Positions 5,993 to 12,017 of a stretch of DNA of 26,896 bases are shown here, piece by piece; the stretch's first letter is position 1, and each line of letters opens with the position of its first letter. This DNA comes from a virus: the IMG/VR virus record IMGVR_UViG_3300017717_000058, positions 1 to 26,896 of that record. One strand, written 5' to 3'. The translations under genes were made by a program, and so were the position numbers. A model generated the notes under the pieces. That model saw only the letters and a program-made list of their open reading frames with translations, was not told the DNA's origin and made no database searches.

Positions 5993-7938
5993 GACCTTTT
6001 GCCACGCATTTGCATTTCAACAATATCTTCTTTTGTTTCAATTTCACGTTGCTTTAATGCAAGCTCTGCAATTTTAGCTCGACGGTTAAATTCTTTTTCT
6101 GTTGGTTCAGAACCCATTCCTTTCATGACAGCAGTGTATCGATCTGTTTCAGCCTCTACTGGTAACAACTGAGTTTCAACTTGATTCTGTTGTACACGTG
6201 TCATTACCTCTGCAGTTTGAGCTTGGACGTACTCAAGTGTAGCTTGTTCTTTAGCTATAGCCATCTGGAATTGTTGTTCTTGTAACTGTTGAGCTTGTGG
6301 GTTAGGTTGATTAGCTTGTTGTAGTCCTGCAATAATTTCTTCACGATTACTTAAATTCATGTTATCAACAATTGACTGAATCAATAATGGATACATAGGT
6401 GACTCAGGTGACATTGTTTGTAACAACTGAACAAGCTGTGTTACTTCATACTCGCGGGCAATAATACCTAAAGAGCTAGAAGCTACAAACTTAAAATCTT
6501 TAACTGGATACAATTCAGGAGCAAACTGCATGTAACGATGCGCTGCTTTAGTTACAAACGGAAGCAAGAAAGAATCTTGGAAATTAATTAACGTGCGCTT
6601 GTGACGCTTGATGATGGCTCCCAGTGACATAGAGATACCTGCGGCTGTGGAATCTCCATTGATACTTCCTGGTATACCTGCCGCATCAATAGCCCCAGTT
6701 GCCATTTGAACCATTTGTTGGAGACTGGCCGATTGATTAAATGTGTTGGCGTCAAGATTTCCAAATCTAAACGGCTGTAAGACTTCTGCGGGATTGCCGT
6801 TCGTAAGGATGGCCTTGCCGGGTCTAACTTCCAGTTTGCTTCCACGAGGTAAACGTGAAGCATCAACAGCAAGCATAGGATGTACAGTAAGCGCAAGTGC
6901 GTCAATTCGTGCTCTCAGTTCAGTGTCAAGTGCTTTCTGTGCGTTATATCCTTTTTCGCAAATACCACGCCCCCAAAAACGAGACGGTACTACGTCCCAC
7001 GGAAAAGCTACAATTGGACGATCCTTCATCATGTAAGGATTTTCTTCTGCTTTTAATAAAATACCATTGTTTGCAATTATAACAATAGCTTCAACATATT
7101 CTGATTGATTAGATTCTGTACTAGATTCTTCATCACCTTCAGTCGTTTTAGCTTCATCTAGTAAGTATCTTGGAACAAGACCATAGTACTTTGTTAAACG
7201 AACTTTGTCATCCATGTACAATGTTAAGTCTTGGTCAGCTTCAATATCTGTATCAGGTGATGCTGTTGTGACATTAGCTTCCGAATCATAGATACCTGCT
7301 TCTTGTGCAAGTTCAACCTGATGTAACGGAACAAACTCATCAATAGCAACACCCAGTGCTTCGTCAATATTTGTAGCAACTGGATCAATCAAAAAGTTTT
7401 GTGGCATTACTGGTCTAAGTTTAACAACGGTTCGCGTACGTTGTTCAACGCCAACTGCTTCCATAGCTCCGTCCATAACAGGTTGCGTAGCAGGAACCAT
7501 TTCTAATGTTTGCTCAAGAACAATTTCACCAATGCCTGTACCAAAAACTGCTGAATTAATTAAACACTCTGCAATTGATTTACGTGCCTTAGCAAACCGC
7601 ATATCTTCGTCAAGTTTTAAACGCAAGTACTGAATGTCTTGGGGCTGTTGATCCATGTAGTCGTCTTTGATGTCGAACCATTTACCACGACCAAATGTCG
7701 CTTCTTCTACTTCAGCTACACTTGACTCAACAGCCTGTTGGAGTGCAGGAGAAATTAATCTAGATCGTTCTGACTGTCGCATTGAATCTTCTTGCGCCCA
7801 GATTCCACGCCATAGCCTGTAGTACTCATCAAACTTTTCTTGGTAGTTTGATTCGTAATGGTCACGCCATTGGTTACATTTATTAATTACCCACCCTTCT
7901 AATGAAGTAGTGTCTTCTACATCGCGTTCATACTGCAT
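5989..7938 (-). CDS. Portal (head-tail connector) protein
   Basis: 649 residues. The N-terminal half carries the helical and strand pattern of portal proteins (WRDHYESNYQEKFDEYYRLW near 22-41, then SRLISPALQQAVESSVAEVE). The middle contains PYMMKDRPIVAFPWDVVPSR and GRGICEKGYNAQKALDTELR, with IDALALTVHPML following. This arrangement is typical of portals of T7-like and related marine phages. The C-terminal 120 residues are Gln/Glu-rich and coiled. Twelve copies form the ring at the capsid vertex through which DNA is packaged and ejected. It lies directly downstream of the large terminase (1-nt gap). It is longer than the T7 portal (536 aa), mostly through the C-terminal coiled region. Confidence 0.88.
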   Translation of the reverse strand: MQYERDVEDTTSLEGWVINKCNQWRDHYESNYQEKFDEYYRLWRGIWAQEDSMRQSERSRLISPALQQAVESSVAEVEEATFGRGKWFDIKDDYMDQQPQDIQYLRLKLDEDMRFAKARKSIAECLINSAVFGTGIGEIVLEQTLEMVPATQPVMDGAMEAVGVEQRTRTVVKLRPVMPQNFLIDPVATNIDEALGVAIDEFVPLHQVELAQEAGIYDSEANVTTASPDTDIEADQDLTLYMDDKVRLTKYYGLVPRYLLDEAKTTEGDEESSTESNQSEYVEAIVIIANNGILLKAEENPYMMKDRPIVAFPWDVVPSRFWGRGICEKGYNAQKALDTELRARIDALALTVHPMLAVDASRLPRGSKLEVRPGKAILTNGNPAEVLQPFRFGNLDANTFNQSASLQQMVQMATGAIDAAGIPGSINGDSTAAGISMSLGAIIKRHKRTLINFQDSFLLPFVTKAAHRYMQFAPELYPVKDFKFVASSSLGIIAREYEVTQLVQLLQTMSPESPMYPLLIQSIVDNMNLSNREEIIAGLQQANQPNPQAQQLQEQQFQMAIAKEQATLEYVQAQTAEVMTRVQQNQVETQLLPVEAETDRYTAVMKGMGSEPTEKEFNRRAKIAELALKQREIETKEDIVEMQMRGKRS

Positions 7939-7939
7939 A

Positions 7940-9193
7940 TTAATATCCTGCTACGGGGTCTAATACTTCAAAGTCTTCTTCTTCATAATCGTAGTAGTAG
8001 GAGACTTTCGCTAATTGATCTATGTATGCTAGTGCATCAATTAAATCATCATGCACTAAATGATTTGGGAACTGAAACAACTCATCCATAAATTGGGAGT
8101 TCCATTCACCTTCGTTTAAAATTATTTGTCCATGTTCAAAACGTCCTTGCAAACCCCAAACAATTCTATCAGTTTTTTTCTTATTCCCATGTGTCAACTC
8201 TTCCACTCGAAAAAATCTTTGAGATGATTTCATAATGTCCGTTAAGTAGGGAAGTACCGCATTCTTTAATGCTCCTTTTTCGATACCAACCGCTACTGGT
8301 TGATACCGTGCTACAGCATCGAATATTTTCTTTGCGGTCTTTTTGATATCCCATCGACCATGAATAATATCTGCTACCCACCATCCGTCTTCATTTGCCT
8401 TTACAACTGCTATGGCTGTTTGATCAAGTTTTTTATTTTTCGATTGTGTTGCTGCTTGTACGTCTGCAAAACCTGCAAGGTCAACTGCAATATAGTAGTC
8501 GCCTGTTTCTGGTTCTTCGTCATTAAACTGTAACCAGTCTTCTTTAAAGATTTCTGAACCCATTGCTTCAAAGCTCGCCATAAACTCCTGACGGAAGGCA
8601 TAGCTAGACATTGACTTCTTAGCTGTGTCAATTTCTTCTGGGTCAAGTAAAGGGTTATCATAGGATGTAAAGTGCCACGCTTTATAGCTTTCATCATCGC
8701 CTACATCAGCATATATATACAAATCATAAAAGTGATTTCGACCCATTGGCGTACCGATAAACATGGCATCACCTTTTTGGTCAGCAAGTGCAGGTCTCAG
8801 AATTTGTTCCCATACAGACGGCTTCATATCCGCATACTCATCCATAACAAGGAATTTAAGGGAGACACCACGCATTGTTTCTGGTCTATCAGCACCCTTA
8901 AGTGAAATCGTTGTACCGTTAATTAAAGTAATTTGCAGATTGTTAATATGTGAACTCTTGATTACAGGATGTGCAATCTCTAACAGAGTAGACCACATAA
9001 TATCACGAGCCTGTCCCTGTGTCGGAGCTACATAAAATACATGACCACGTTCTGCTTGGAGTGCATAGATTACTAACATCCACGCTGCTAGTCTTGACTT
9101 TCCAGTTCGGCGACCTGCCGCTACAATTTTAAATCGAGTAGGATCTGAAAATACTTCTTGCTGCCAGGGCAACAGTTGAACATTAAGCTCCAC
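7940..9193 (-). CDS. terL: Terminase large subunit (packaging ATPase and nuclease)
   Basis: 417 residues. Walker A is AAGRRTGKS (25-33). Walker B is FLVMDEY (114-120, with D118 and E119). The coupling motif is IGTP (146-149). The RNase H-like nuclease follows, with D238 (in YYIAVDLAG), E305 (GIEKGA) and the acidic pair 382-383 in HDDLIDAL. All catalytic positions are present. The protein is compact compared with many terminases (often 450-600 aa) but both domains are complete. It cuts concatemeric DNA and pumps it into the procapsid through the portal encoded next. The start overlaps the LysM gene by 11 bases. Confidence 0.93.
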   Translation of the reverse strand: MELNVQLLPWQQEVFSDPTRFKIVAAGRRTGKSRLAAWMLVIYALQAERGHVFYVAPTQGQARDIMWSTLLEIAHPVIKSSHINNLQITLINGTTISLKGADRPETMRGVSLKFLVMDEYADMKPSVWEQILRPALADQKGDAMFIGTPMGRNHFYDLYIYADVGDDESYKAWHFTSYDNPLLDPEEIDTAKKSMSSYAFRQEFMASFEAMGSEIFKEDWLQFNDEEPETGDYYIAVDLAGFADVQAATQSKNKKLDQTAIAVVKANEDGWWVADIIHGRWDIKKTAKKIFDAVARYQPVAVGIEKGALKNAVLPYLTDIMKSSQRFFRVEELTHGNKKKTDRIVWGLQGRFEHGQIILNEGEWNSQFMDELFQFPNHLVHDDLIDALAYIDQLAKVSYYYDYEEEDFEVLDPVAGY

Positions 9194-9887
9194 CGATTAA
9201 CTCTTCATCACCATTAAGTAATTCGTTTAGTACAACTAACTGTTCAGGTTCCTGCATTGGAACTGGCTGCATTGGGGGTTTAATTGTTTGACCAATCGAA
9301 ATGCGATTTGGATTTTTAATATTATTAGAAGCAACTAACTCATCAACTGAGTAGCCCATTTGTTTTGCAATCTTGCCTAACGTATCACCTTTCTTTACTT
9401 GGTATCCAAGCAAGTCTTCTTTTTTACCTAACAGGATTTTACTTTTTACACCTTCTTCTGGCATTATTTCTCCGGCTAAATAACGAGCAGCACCATACAA
9501 GTCTTTAACTTTTCCTGGAGCAATACGAGAAAAGTCATAATCATCTGTTAAGAAAAGATTACCATCTTCTTCGATAATCGTACCACCACCAATAGTAAAC
9601 GCAGCATCTGCAATTGGATTATCTTTCAAAGTACCTAACAACTCTAAAAAACTTCCACGCTTTTCACTATCACTAACTAAGTCTCTAGCTGTTAAGTTTT
9701 CAGAAATACGTGGATAGTCTTCGTAGTCGATATTCATTCGACCTTCTGATAAAGCATTCATTGCAGCAGAACGTAAAACATCTAGTACTTCCGGTTTAAA
9801 GTCTTCTGTTGTTTTTTCTTCAACACCAAATACAGAACTAGCTAGTTGTTGCGCATACTCTGGAATAAAATTAAACAAACCTTTCAT
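9183..9887 (-). CDS. LysM-domain protein
   Basis: 234 residues from ATG 9887, which shares one base with the endolysin stop (TGATG). A TTG one codon earlier is also possible. AAGGAAG lies upstream. Residues about 162-205 form a LysM domain (YQVKKGDTLGKIAKQMGY, then VDELVASNNI, NRISIGQTIKPP), which binds peptidoglycan. The N-terminal 160 residues are not recognised. They include a Gly-rich turn (FTIGGGTIIEEDGN) and LYGAARYLAGEIMPEEG. There is no signal peptide. Lying between endolysin and terminase, it could be a virion protein that touches the wall or a partner that brings the endolysin to it. Both roles are inference. Confidence 0.7.
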   Translation of the reverse strand: MKGLFNFIPEYAQQLASSVFGVEEKTTEDFKPEVLDVLRSAAMNALSEGRMNIDYEDYPRISENLTARDLVSDSEKRGSFLELLGTLKDNPIADAAFTIGGGTIIEEDGNLFLTDDYDFSRIAPGKVKDLYGAARYLAGEIMPEEGVKSKILLGKKEDLLGYQVKKGDTLGKIAKQMGYSVDELVASNNIKNPNRISIGQTIKPPMQPVPMQEPEQLVVLNELLNGDEELIGGA

Positions 9888-10330
9888 CAAACTTCCTTCA
9901 TTATATTAACAAGCTCTACGCTACGATTACCTACTTGACTATACCACTTACTATTAACCATTTCATTAGCAGCCATTAAGTAGTTACCTTCATTAACATA
10001 ACGAATCATGTTTTTAAATTTAGATAATCGTGATCGACCAAGGTTAAAAGCCATATTTACACAGACACGTTTAGCATCATCTGGATGTGAATCAAAGTTC
10101 AAGAAGACAGCACATGCATCTGTTACTGCAGTATCAAAGTCTTCTTCAAACCAACGATCAACCTGAGCAGCAAGGATTTCATCTCCAACATTCCAGTCAT
10201 CTTGGTTGACTAGATGTCCAATACCGCCGGTCTTGAGTCCTTCAGTATCTAAATAAATATCAAAGCGAATACCTTCATGTCTTTGTAGGTCTAGCTTAAT
10301 TTGGTTTTTTAGTTCTTCACTCAGAGACAT
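9887..10330 (-). CDS. Endolysin, T4-lysozyme type (GH24)
   Basis: 147 residues from ATG 10330 (MSLSEELKN), chosen because GGAG lies 7 bases upstream. A longer in-frame start at 10363 would overlap the small terminase gene by 47 bases. Catalytic residues match T4 lysozyme in spacing: E19 (RHEG), D28 (YLDTEG) and T34 (KTGGIGH), that is 9 then 6 residues apart, as for T4 E11, D20 and T26. The enzyme cleaves the MurNAc-GlcNAc bond of peptidoglycan. There is no signal peptide or signal-arrest segment, so it should need a holin. The holin-like genes lie about 9 kb away at the other end of the operon. Confidence 0.88.
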   Translation of the reverse strand: MSLSEELKNQIKLDLQRHEGIRFDIYLDTEGLKTGGIGHLVNQDDWNVGDEILAAQVDRWFEEDFDTAVTDACAVFLNFDSHPDDAKRVCVNMAFNLGRSRLSKFKNMIRYVNEGNYLMAANEMVNSKWYSQVGNRSVELVNIMKEV

Positions 10331-10706
10331 TTGTGTACTCCGCTTCAATAGGTTCTTTTGCACCTACAATTGTTGTATCACCGCCAACACCTGTAATGGT
10401 AATGCTAACTTGTGAACGACCGCCAGTGTTTTTATCTTTATCAAAGTAGGATAGTGGTAGTACTCTATCCATACACATTTTTAATGCAGCCATCTGTCCA
10501 GGGTGCTCATCGTTCTGCGCAATCTCAATTACTTTATTGATTACTTTGTCGCCCGATGTAGCTAACAGTCTAGCTTTGAATTCGTTAATTCTAGCTGCGT
10601 CACCTGGTGGGCGACCTCTAACACCACGATTACCTTTTTTCTTAGCGTCGATCTCAGTTTTTCTAGGACGACCGCGCTTAGGCTTGGTTTCCGTCACTTC
10701 ATTCAT
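10317..10706 (-). CDS. terS: Probable terminase small subunit (AT-hook type)
   Basis: 129 residues. Two AT-hook-like motifs lie near the N-terminus, KRGRPRK (about 10-16) and RGRPP (30-34), and would grip the minor groove. A helical segment follows (INEFKARLLATSGDKVINKV), with a QMAALKMCMDRVLP motif and a beta-rich tail (RSQVSITITGVGG). Small basic proteins with this build, encoded upstream of the large terminase in marine phages, are taken as small terminases that recognise viral DNA for packaging. It is the first gene of the leftward arm, with AGGA 7 bases before ATG and a sigma70 promoter 27 bases upstream. The endolysin gene interrupts the usual terS-terL adjacency. Confidence 0.7.
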   Translation of the reverse strand: MNEVTETKPKRGRPRKTEIDAKKKGNRGVRGRPPGDAARINEFKARLLATSGDKVINKVIEIAQNDEHPGQMAALKMCMDRVLPLSYFDKDKNTGGRSQVSITITGVGGDTTIVGAKEPIEAEYTNVSE

Positions 10707-10732
10707 AGAAATATCCTACGTTATTTGGCTAT

Positions 10733-10761
10733 AGTATAACATACTTTTAAATGAAAGTCAA
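10733..10761 (-). promoter_or_regulatory. Leftward sigma70 promoter of the virion arm
   Basis: Read leftward: TTGACT (10761-10756), a 17-nt spacer, then TATACT (10738-10733), with TG one base before the -10. The spacer ends in AAAAGTATG, as in the promoter at 5964-5992. The small terminase start lies 27 bases further on, giving a short leader of about 20 nt. Confidence 0.82.
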
Positions 10762-10792
10762 GTATTCCTTTATTGCTGTTGTAATGTAACAG

Positions 10793-10806
10793 ATTCTGCG
10801 CAGAAT
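10793..10806. repeat. Perfect 14-bp palindrome
   Basis: ATTCTGCGCAGAAT reads identically on both strands. It lies 30-45 bases upstream of the leftward promoter. An 8-bp inverted repeat, CAAGTATT (10759-10766) and AATACTTG (10835-10842), flanks it almost symmetrically. Its shape suits a dimeric repressor or activator site. Confidence 0.6.
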
Positions 10807-10927
10807 GTAGTGTGCAATTTCTGTACAGTTATCAAATACTTGTTAGACTTTATAGTAGTTTCGTATTGTCAAAACTTTTTAGTCAATTTAGCTCTTTTTT
10901 GTATCTGTGTAGGTACTGTATAGATCG

Positions 10928-10967
10928 ACGAAGCCACGGCAGCCCCCCGGGGCTATGCAGGTTTCGT
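10928..10967. other. GC-rich two-part hairpin
   Basis: An outer 8-bp stem (10928-10935 with 10960-10967, including one G·T pair) and an inner stem AGCCCC/GGGGCT (10941-10946 with 10949-10954) form a compact structure of 40 bases in otherwise AT-rich sequence. Two extra G-C pairs can form between 39-40 and 57-58 (last digits). Neither strand carries a T-run after it, so it is not a standard terminator. A structured RNA or an origin element is possible. Confidence 0.5.
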
Positions 10968-11056
10968 GCCAGGTCTATCAAGACTCTATTAGACTTTGGT
11001 CTACATAGACTAAGGTATAACTATCCAGGTCTTGACAGTGTGTGGGTCTATGTAGT

Positions 11057-11068
11057 ACCCTATAGGGT
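11057..11068. repeat. Perfect 12-bp palindrome followed by a T-run
   Basis: ACCCTATAGGGT is self-complementary and is followed on the plus strand by TTTTC. As RNA it gives only a 4-bp stem with a TATA loop. It could therefore be a very weak rightward attenuator, or more likely a protein-binding palindrome. The CTATAGGG part resembles the T7 promoter core, but the rest of that promoter is absent. Confidence 0.4.
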
Positions 11069-11347
11069 TTTTCTATTTATAGGCAATGCTGCATACTACT
11101 AAAGTCTATGTTGACAGTGAAGCACCAAGTATGTTAGTCAAGACTATTCATATATTTTAGAAACCTGGTTAGACTTTAGTATAATAGACCTATGTCTAAT
11201 ACCATTGGTGCAACGCACAATATACCATGGCAATTGTCGATACAGACAACGATACAAACAGTGATAGATAAACACGTACAAACTCAAGCAGTATCGTAGT
11301 CAGTGAAACCATATTAGGCATATTGTCAAAAAAGTTTCACAAAGTAG

Positions 11348-11375
11348 TTGACAATTGAATACGAATATGCATAAT
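11348..11375 (+). promoter_or_regulatory. Candidate rightward early promoter
   Basis: TTGACA (11348-11353), a 16-nt spacer, then CATAAT (11370-11375). This is the best -35/-10 pair among the four TTGACA hexamers of the region. The start codon of the first early gene lies about 340 bases downstream, which gives a long leader containing the hairpins described below. An isolated TATAAT at 11180-11185 has no good -35. Confidence 0.5.
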
Positions 11376-11387
11376 AGAATACATAGC

Positions 11388-11522
11388 GTACAGTTTGGGT
11401 GTTGGCCACTACGAAGTGTGGACTGTACATGGCAACATAGACAACAAAAGACCCACTTCTTGGCAACGTGCAGAAGTCAGTGACTGCCACCATTATAAGT
11501 CGCATTCGTGCGCCTATGGGCG
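11388..11522 (+). other. Series of hairpins in the early leader
   Basis: GTACAGT (11388-11394) pairs with ACTGTAC (11422-11428) around CACT-ACGA-AGTG. ACTTCT (11455-11460) pairs with AGAAGT (11472-11477) around GCA-ACG-TGC. CGCA-TTCG-TGCG (11501-11512) overlaps CGCC-TATG-GGCG (11511-11522), so those two cannot form together. No reading frame of note covers the region. Processing sites or a structured leader RNA would fit. None is followed by a T-run. Confidence 0.4.
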
Positions 11523-11629
11523 TGGACACATAATAGTATGCATCCGAATCTGCCTAGTTAAATTGACCTAGCTAGCAAGCAATTGGTACTACGGTCAAAC
11601 GGCTTTATCTCTCACATGTTGCATTGACA

Positions 11630-11667
11630 GTTGGCATCAGCAAAATCCAGGTTTTGTTGGTGTCAGC
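11630..11667 (+). ncRNA. Long leader hairpin with G·U pairs
   Basis: Sixteen consecutive pairs can form between 11630-11645 and 11652-11667, closing the six-base loop TCCAGG. Four are G·U pairs (34·63, 37·60, 40·57 and 31·66, last two digits). These pair only in the rightward transcript and would be mismatches on the opposite strand. This points to an RNA-level structure in the leader of the first early gene. It is a cis element rather than a proven separate RNA. Confidence 0.55.
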
Positions 11668-11668
11668 A

Positions 11669-11716
11669 CTCAATGCATCAAGCATTGGTTAGCTAAACAT
11701 TGAGAGGTAATAGCTA
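11669..11716 (+). promoter_or_regulatory. Mutually exclusive hairpins at the first early ribosome-binding site
   Basis: CAATGC (11671-11676) can pair with GCATTG (11682-11687). Alternatively CTCAATG (11669-11675) can pair with CATTGAG (11698-11704), which covers the start of the GAGAGG ribosome-binding site. A third option pairs TAGCT (11690-11694) with AGCTA (11712-11716), placing the site in a loop and pairing the first base of the start codon. Such alternatives could tune translation. Confidence 0.45.
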
Positions 11717-11937
11717 TGAAATTCGCATCATCAAAGTCTGTTTCTTGGGTTCGTTGGTCAGCATTGCGTACAGCAAAATTGCATGGACGTAAGTTCTTCA
11801 ACCTTGTTGGCATTCGTGGGTTCGTGGCATTGCGTAAGTACAAATCACGTGGTTACACAATCCAGGCCTCACCACTGACTAAACAGGTACATCTTGGACG
11901 ACTAACAGTTGGTGTCGGCAAGTACAACTTTGCATAG
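11716..11937 (+). CDS. Very basic small early protein
   Basis: 73 residues beginning MKFASSKSVSWVRWSALRTA. It contains no Asp or Glu at all and about 15 Lys/Arg, spread evenly, with several aromatic residues. GAGAGG lies 8 bases before the ATG. I do not recognise the family. As the first gene of the early arm, with strong positive charge, it is a candidate host-takeover protein acting on DNA, RNA polymerase or ribosomes. A ribosomal-protein-like or nucleoid-binding role would also fit. No membrane span and no zinc motif are present. The same GAGGTAA-type ribosome-binding site precedes the next two genes. Confidence 0.65.
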   Translation: MKFASSKSVSWVRWSALRTAKLHGRKFFNLVGIRGFVALRKYKSRGYTIQASPLTKQVHLGRLTVGVGKYNFA

Positions 11938-11944
11938 TGTTCTG

Positions 11945-11995
11945 CCAATGGGCATTGGGTATTGACTCAGTGTCCATTATCGGTAACACTACCGA
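11945..11995 (+). other. Two hairpins between the first and second early genes
   Basis: CCAATG-GG-CATTGG (11945-11958) and the perfect 6-bp stem TCGGTA-ACAC-TACCGA (11980-11995) fill the 80-base gap. Neither is followed by a T-run, so termination is unlikely. RNase cleavage sites between early messages, as in T7, are one explanation. Confidence 0.45.
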
Positions 11996-12017
11996 AATCA
12001 TAGAGAGGTAAAGCACA

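Larger units (their letters stand above)
10844..11198. repeat. Cluster of TAGAC / TAGACTTT elements
   Basis: TAGACTTT occurs at 10844, 10990 and 11170 on the plus strand and at 11101-11108 on the minus strand. Counting the 5-mer TAGAC/GTCTA, I find ten copies in 355 bases: 10844, 10973, 10990, 10999, 11006, 11046, 11104, 11170, 11185 and 11194. One more lies at 11438. Two pairs form the same inverted arrangement TAGAC-N4-GTCTA (10990-11003 and 11185-11198). About 0.7 copies would be expected by chance in that length. The cluster looks like a binding array for a regulator or replication initiator. Confidence 0.65.
10762..11715. other. Divergent non-coding control region
   Basis: About 950 bases between the leftward virion arm and the rightward early arm. 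No frame here has a convincing ribosome-binding site with protein-like content. It contains repeated TAGAC elements, two perfect palindromes, a GC-rich hairpin, four TTGACA hexamers on the plus strand (11032, 11111, 11348, 11624) and a structured leader, each listed separately. It is the natural place for early promoters and, by position, possibly a replication origin. No tRNA-like fold was found. Confidence 0.75.

Noticed and set aside
10928-10967. GC-rich hairpin as an intrinsic terminator
   Set aside because: Neither strand has a T-run after the stem.
11057-11068. T7-promoter-like CTATAGGG core
   Set aside because: The upstream part of a T7-type promoter is absent, the motif is better explained as a palindrome, and no T7-type RNA polymerase gene is present in the window.
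10812-11102. 96-residue open frame on the plus strand in the hub
   Set aside because: It lacks a ribosome-binding site, has an odd Arg/Tyr/Leu composition, and runs through the hairpin, the palindrome and the TAGAC repeats.
11326-11529. 67-residue open frame on the minus strand in the early leader
   Set aside because: It has no ribosome-binding site and covers hairpins, and its direction opposes the early transcript.
11032-11629. TTGACA hexamers at 11032, 11111 and 11624 as promoters
   Set aside because: No acceptable -10 lies 15-19 bases downstream of any of them. Only the copy at 11348 has a fair partner.
10762-11715. tRNA gene or attachment site in the hub
   Set aside because: No cloverleaf with a GGTTCGA-type T-arm was found, and no integrase is encoded in the window.
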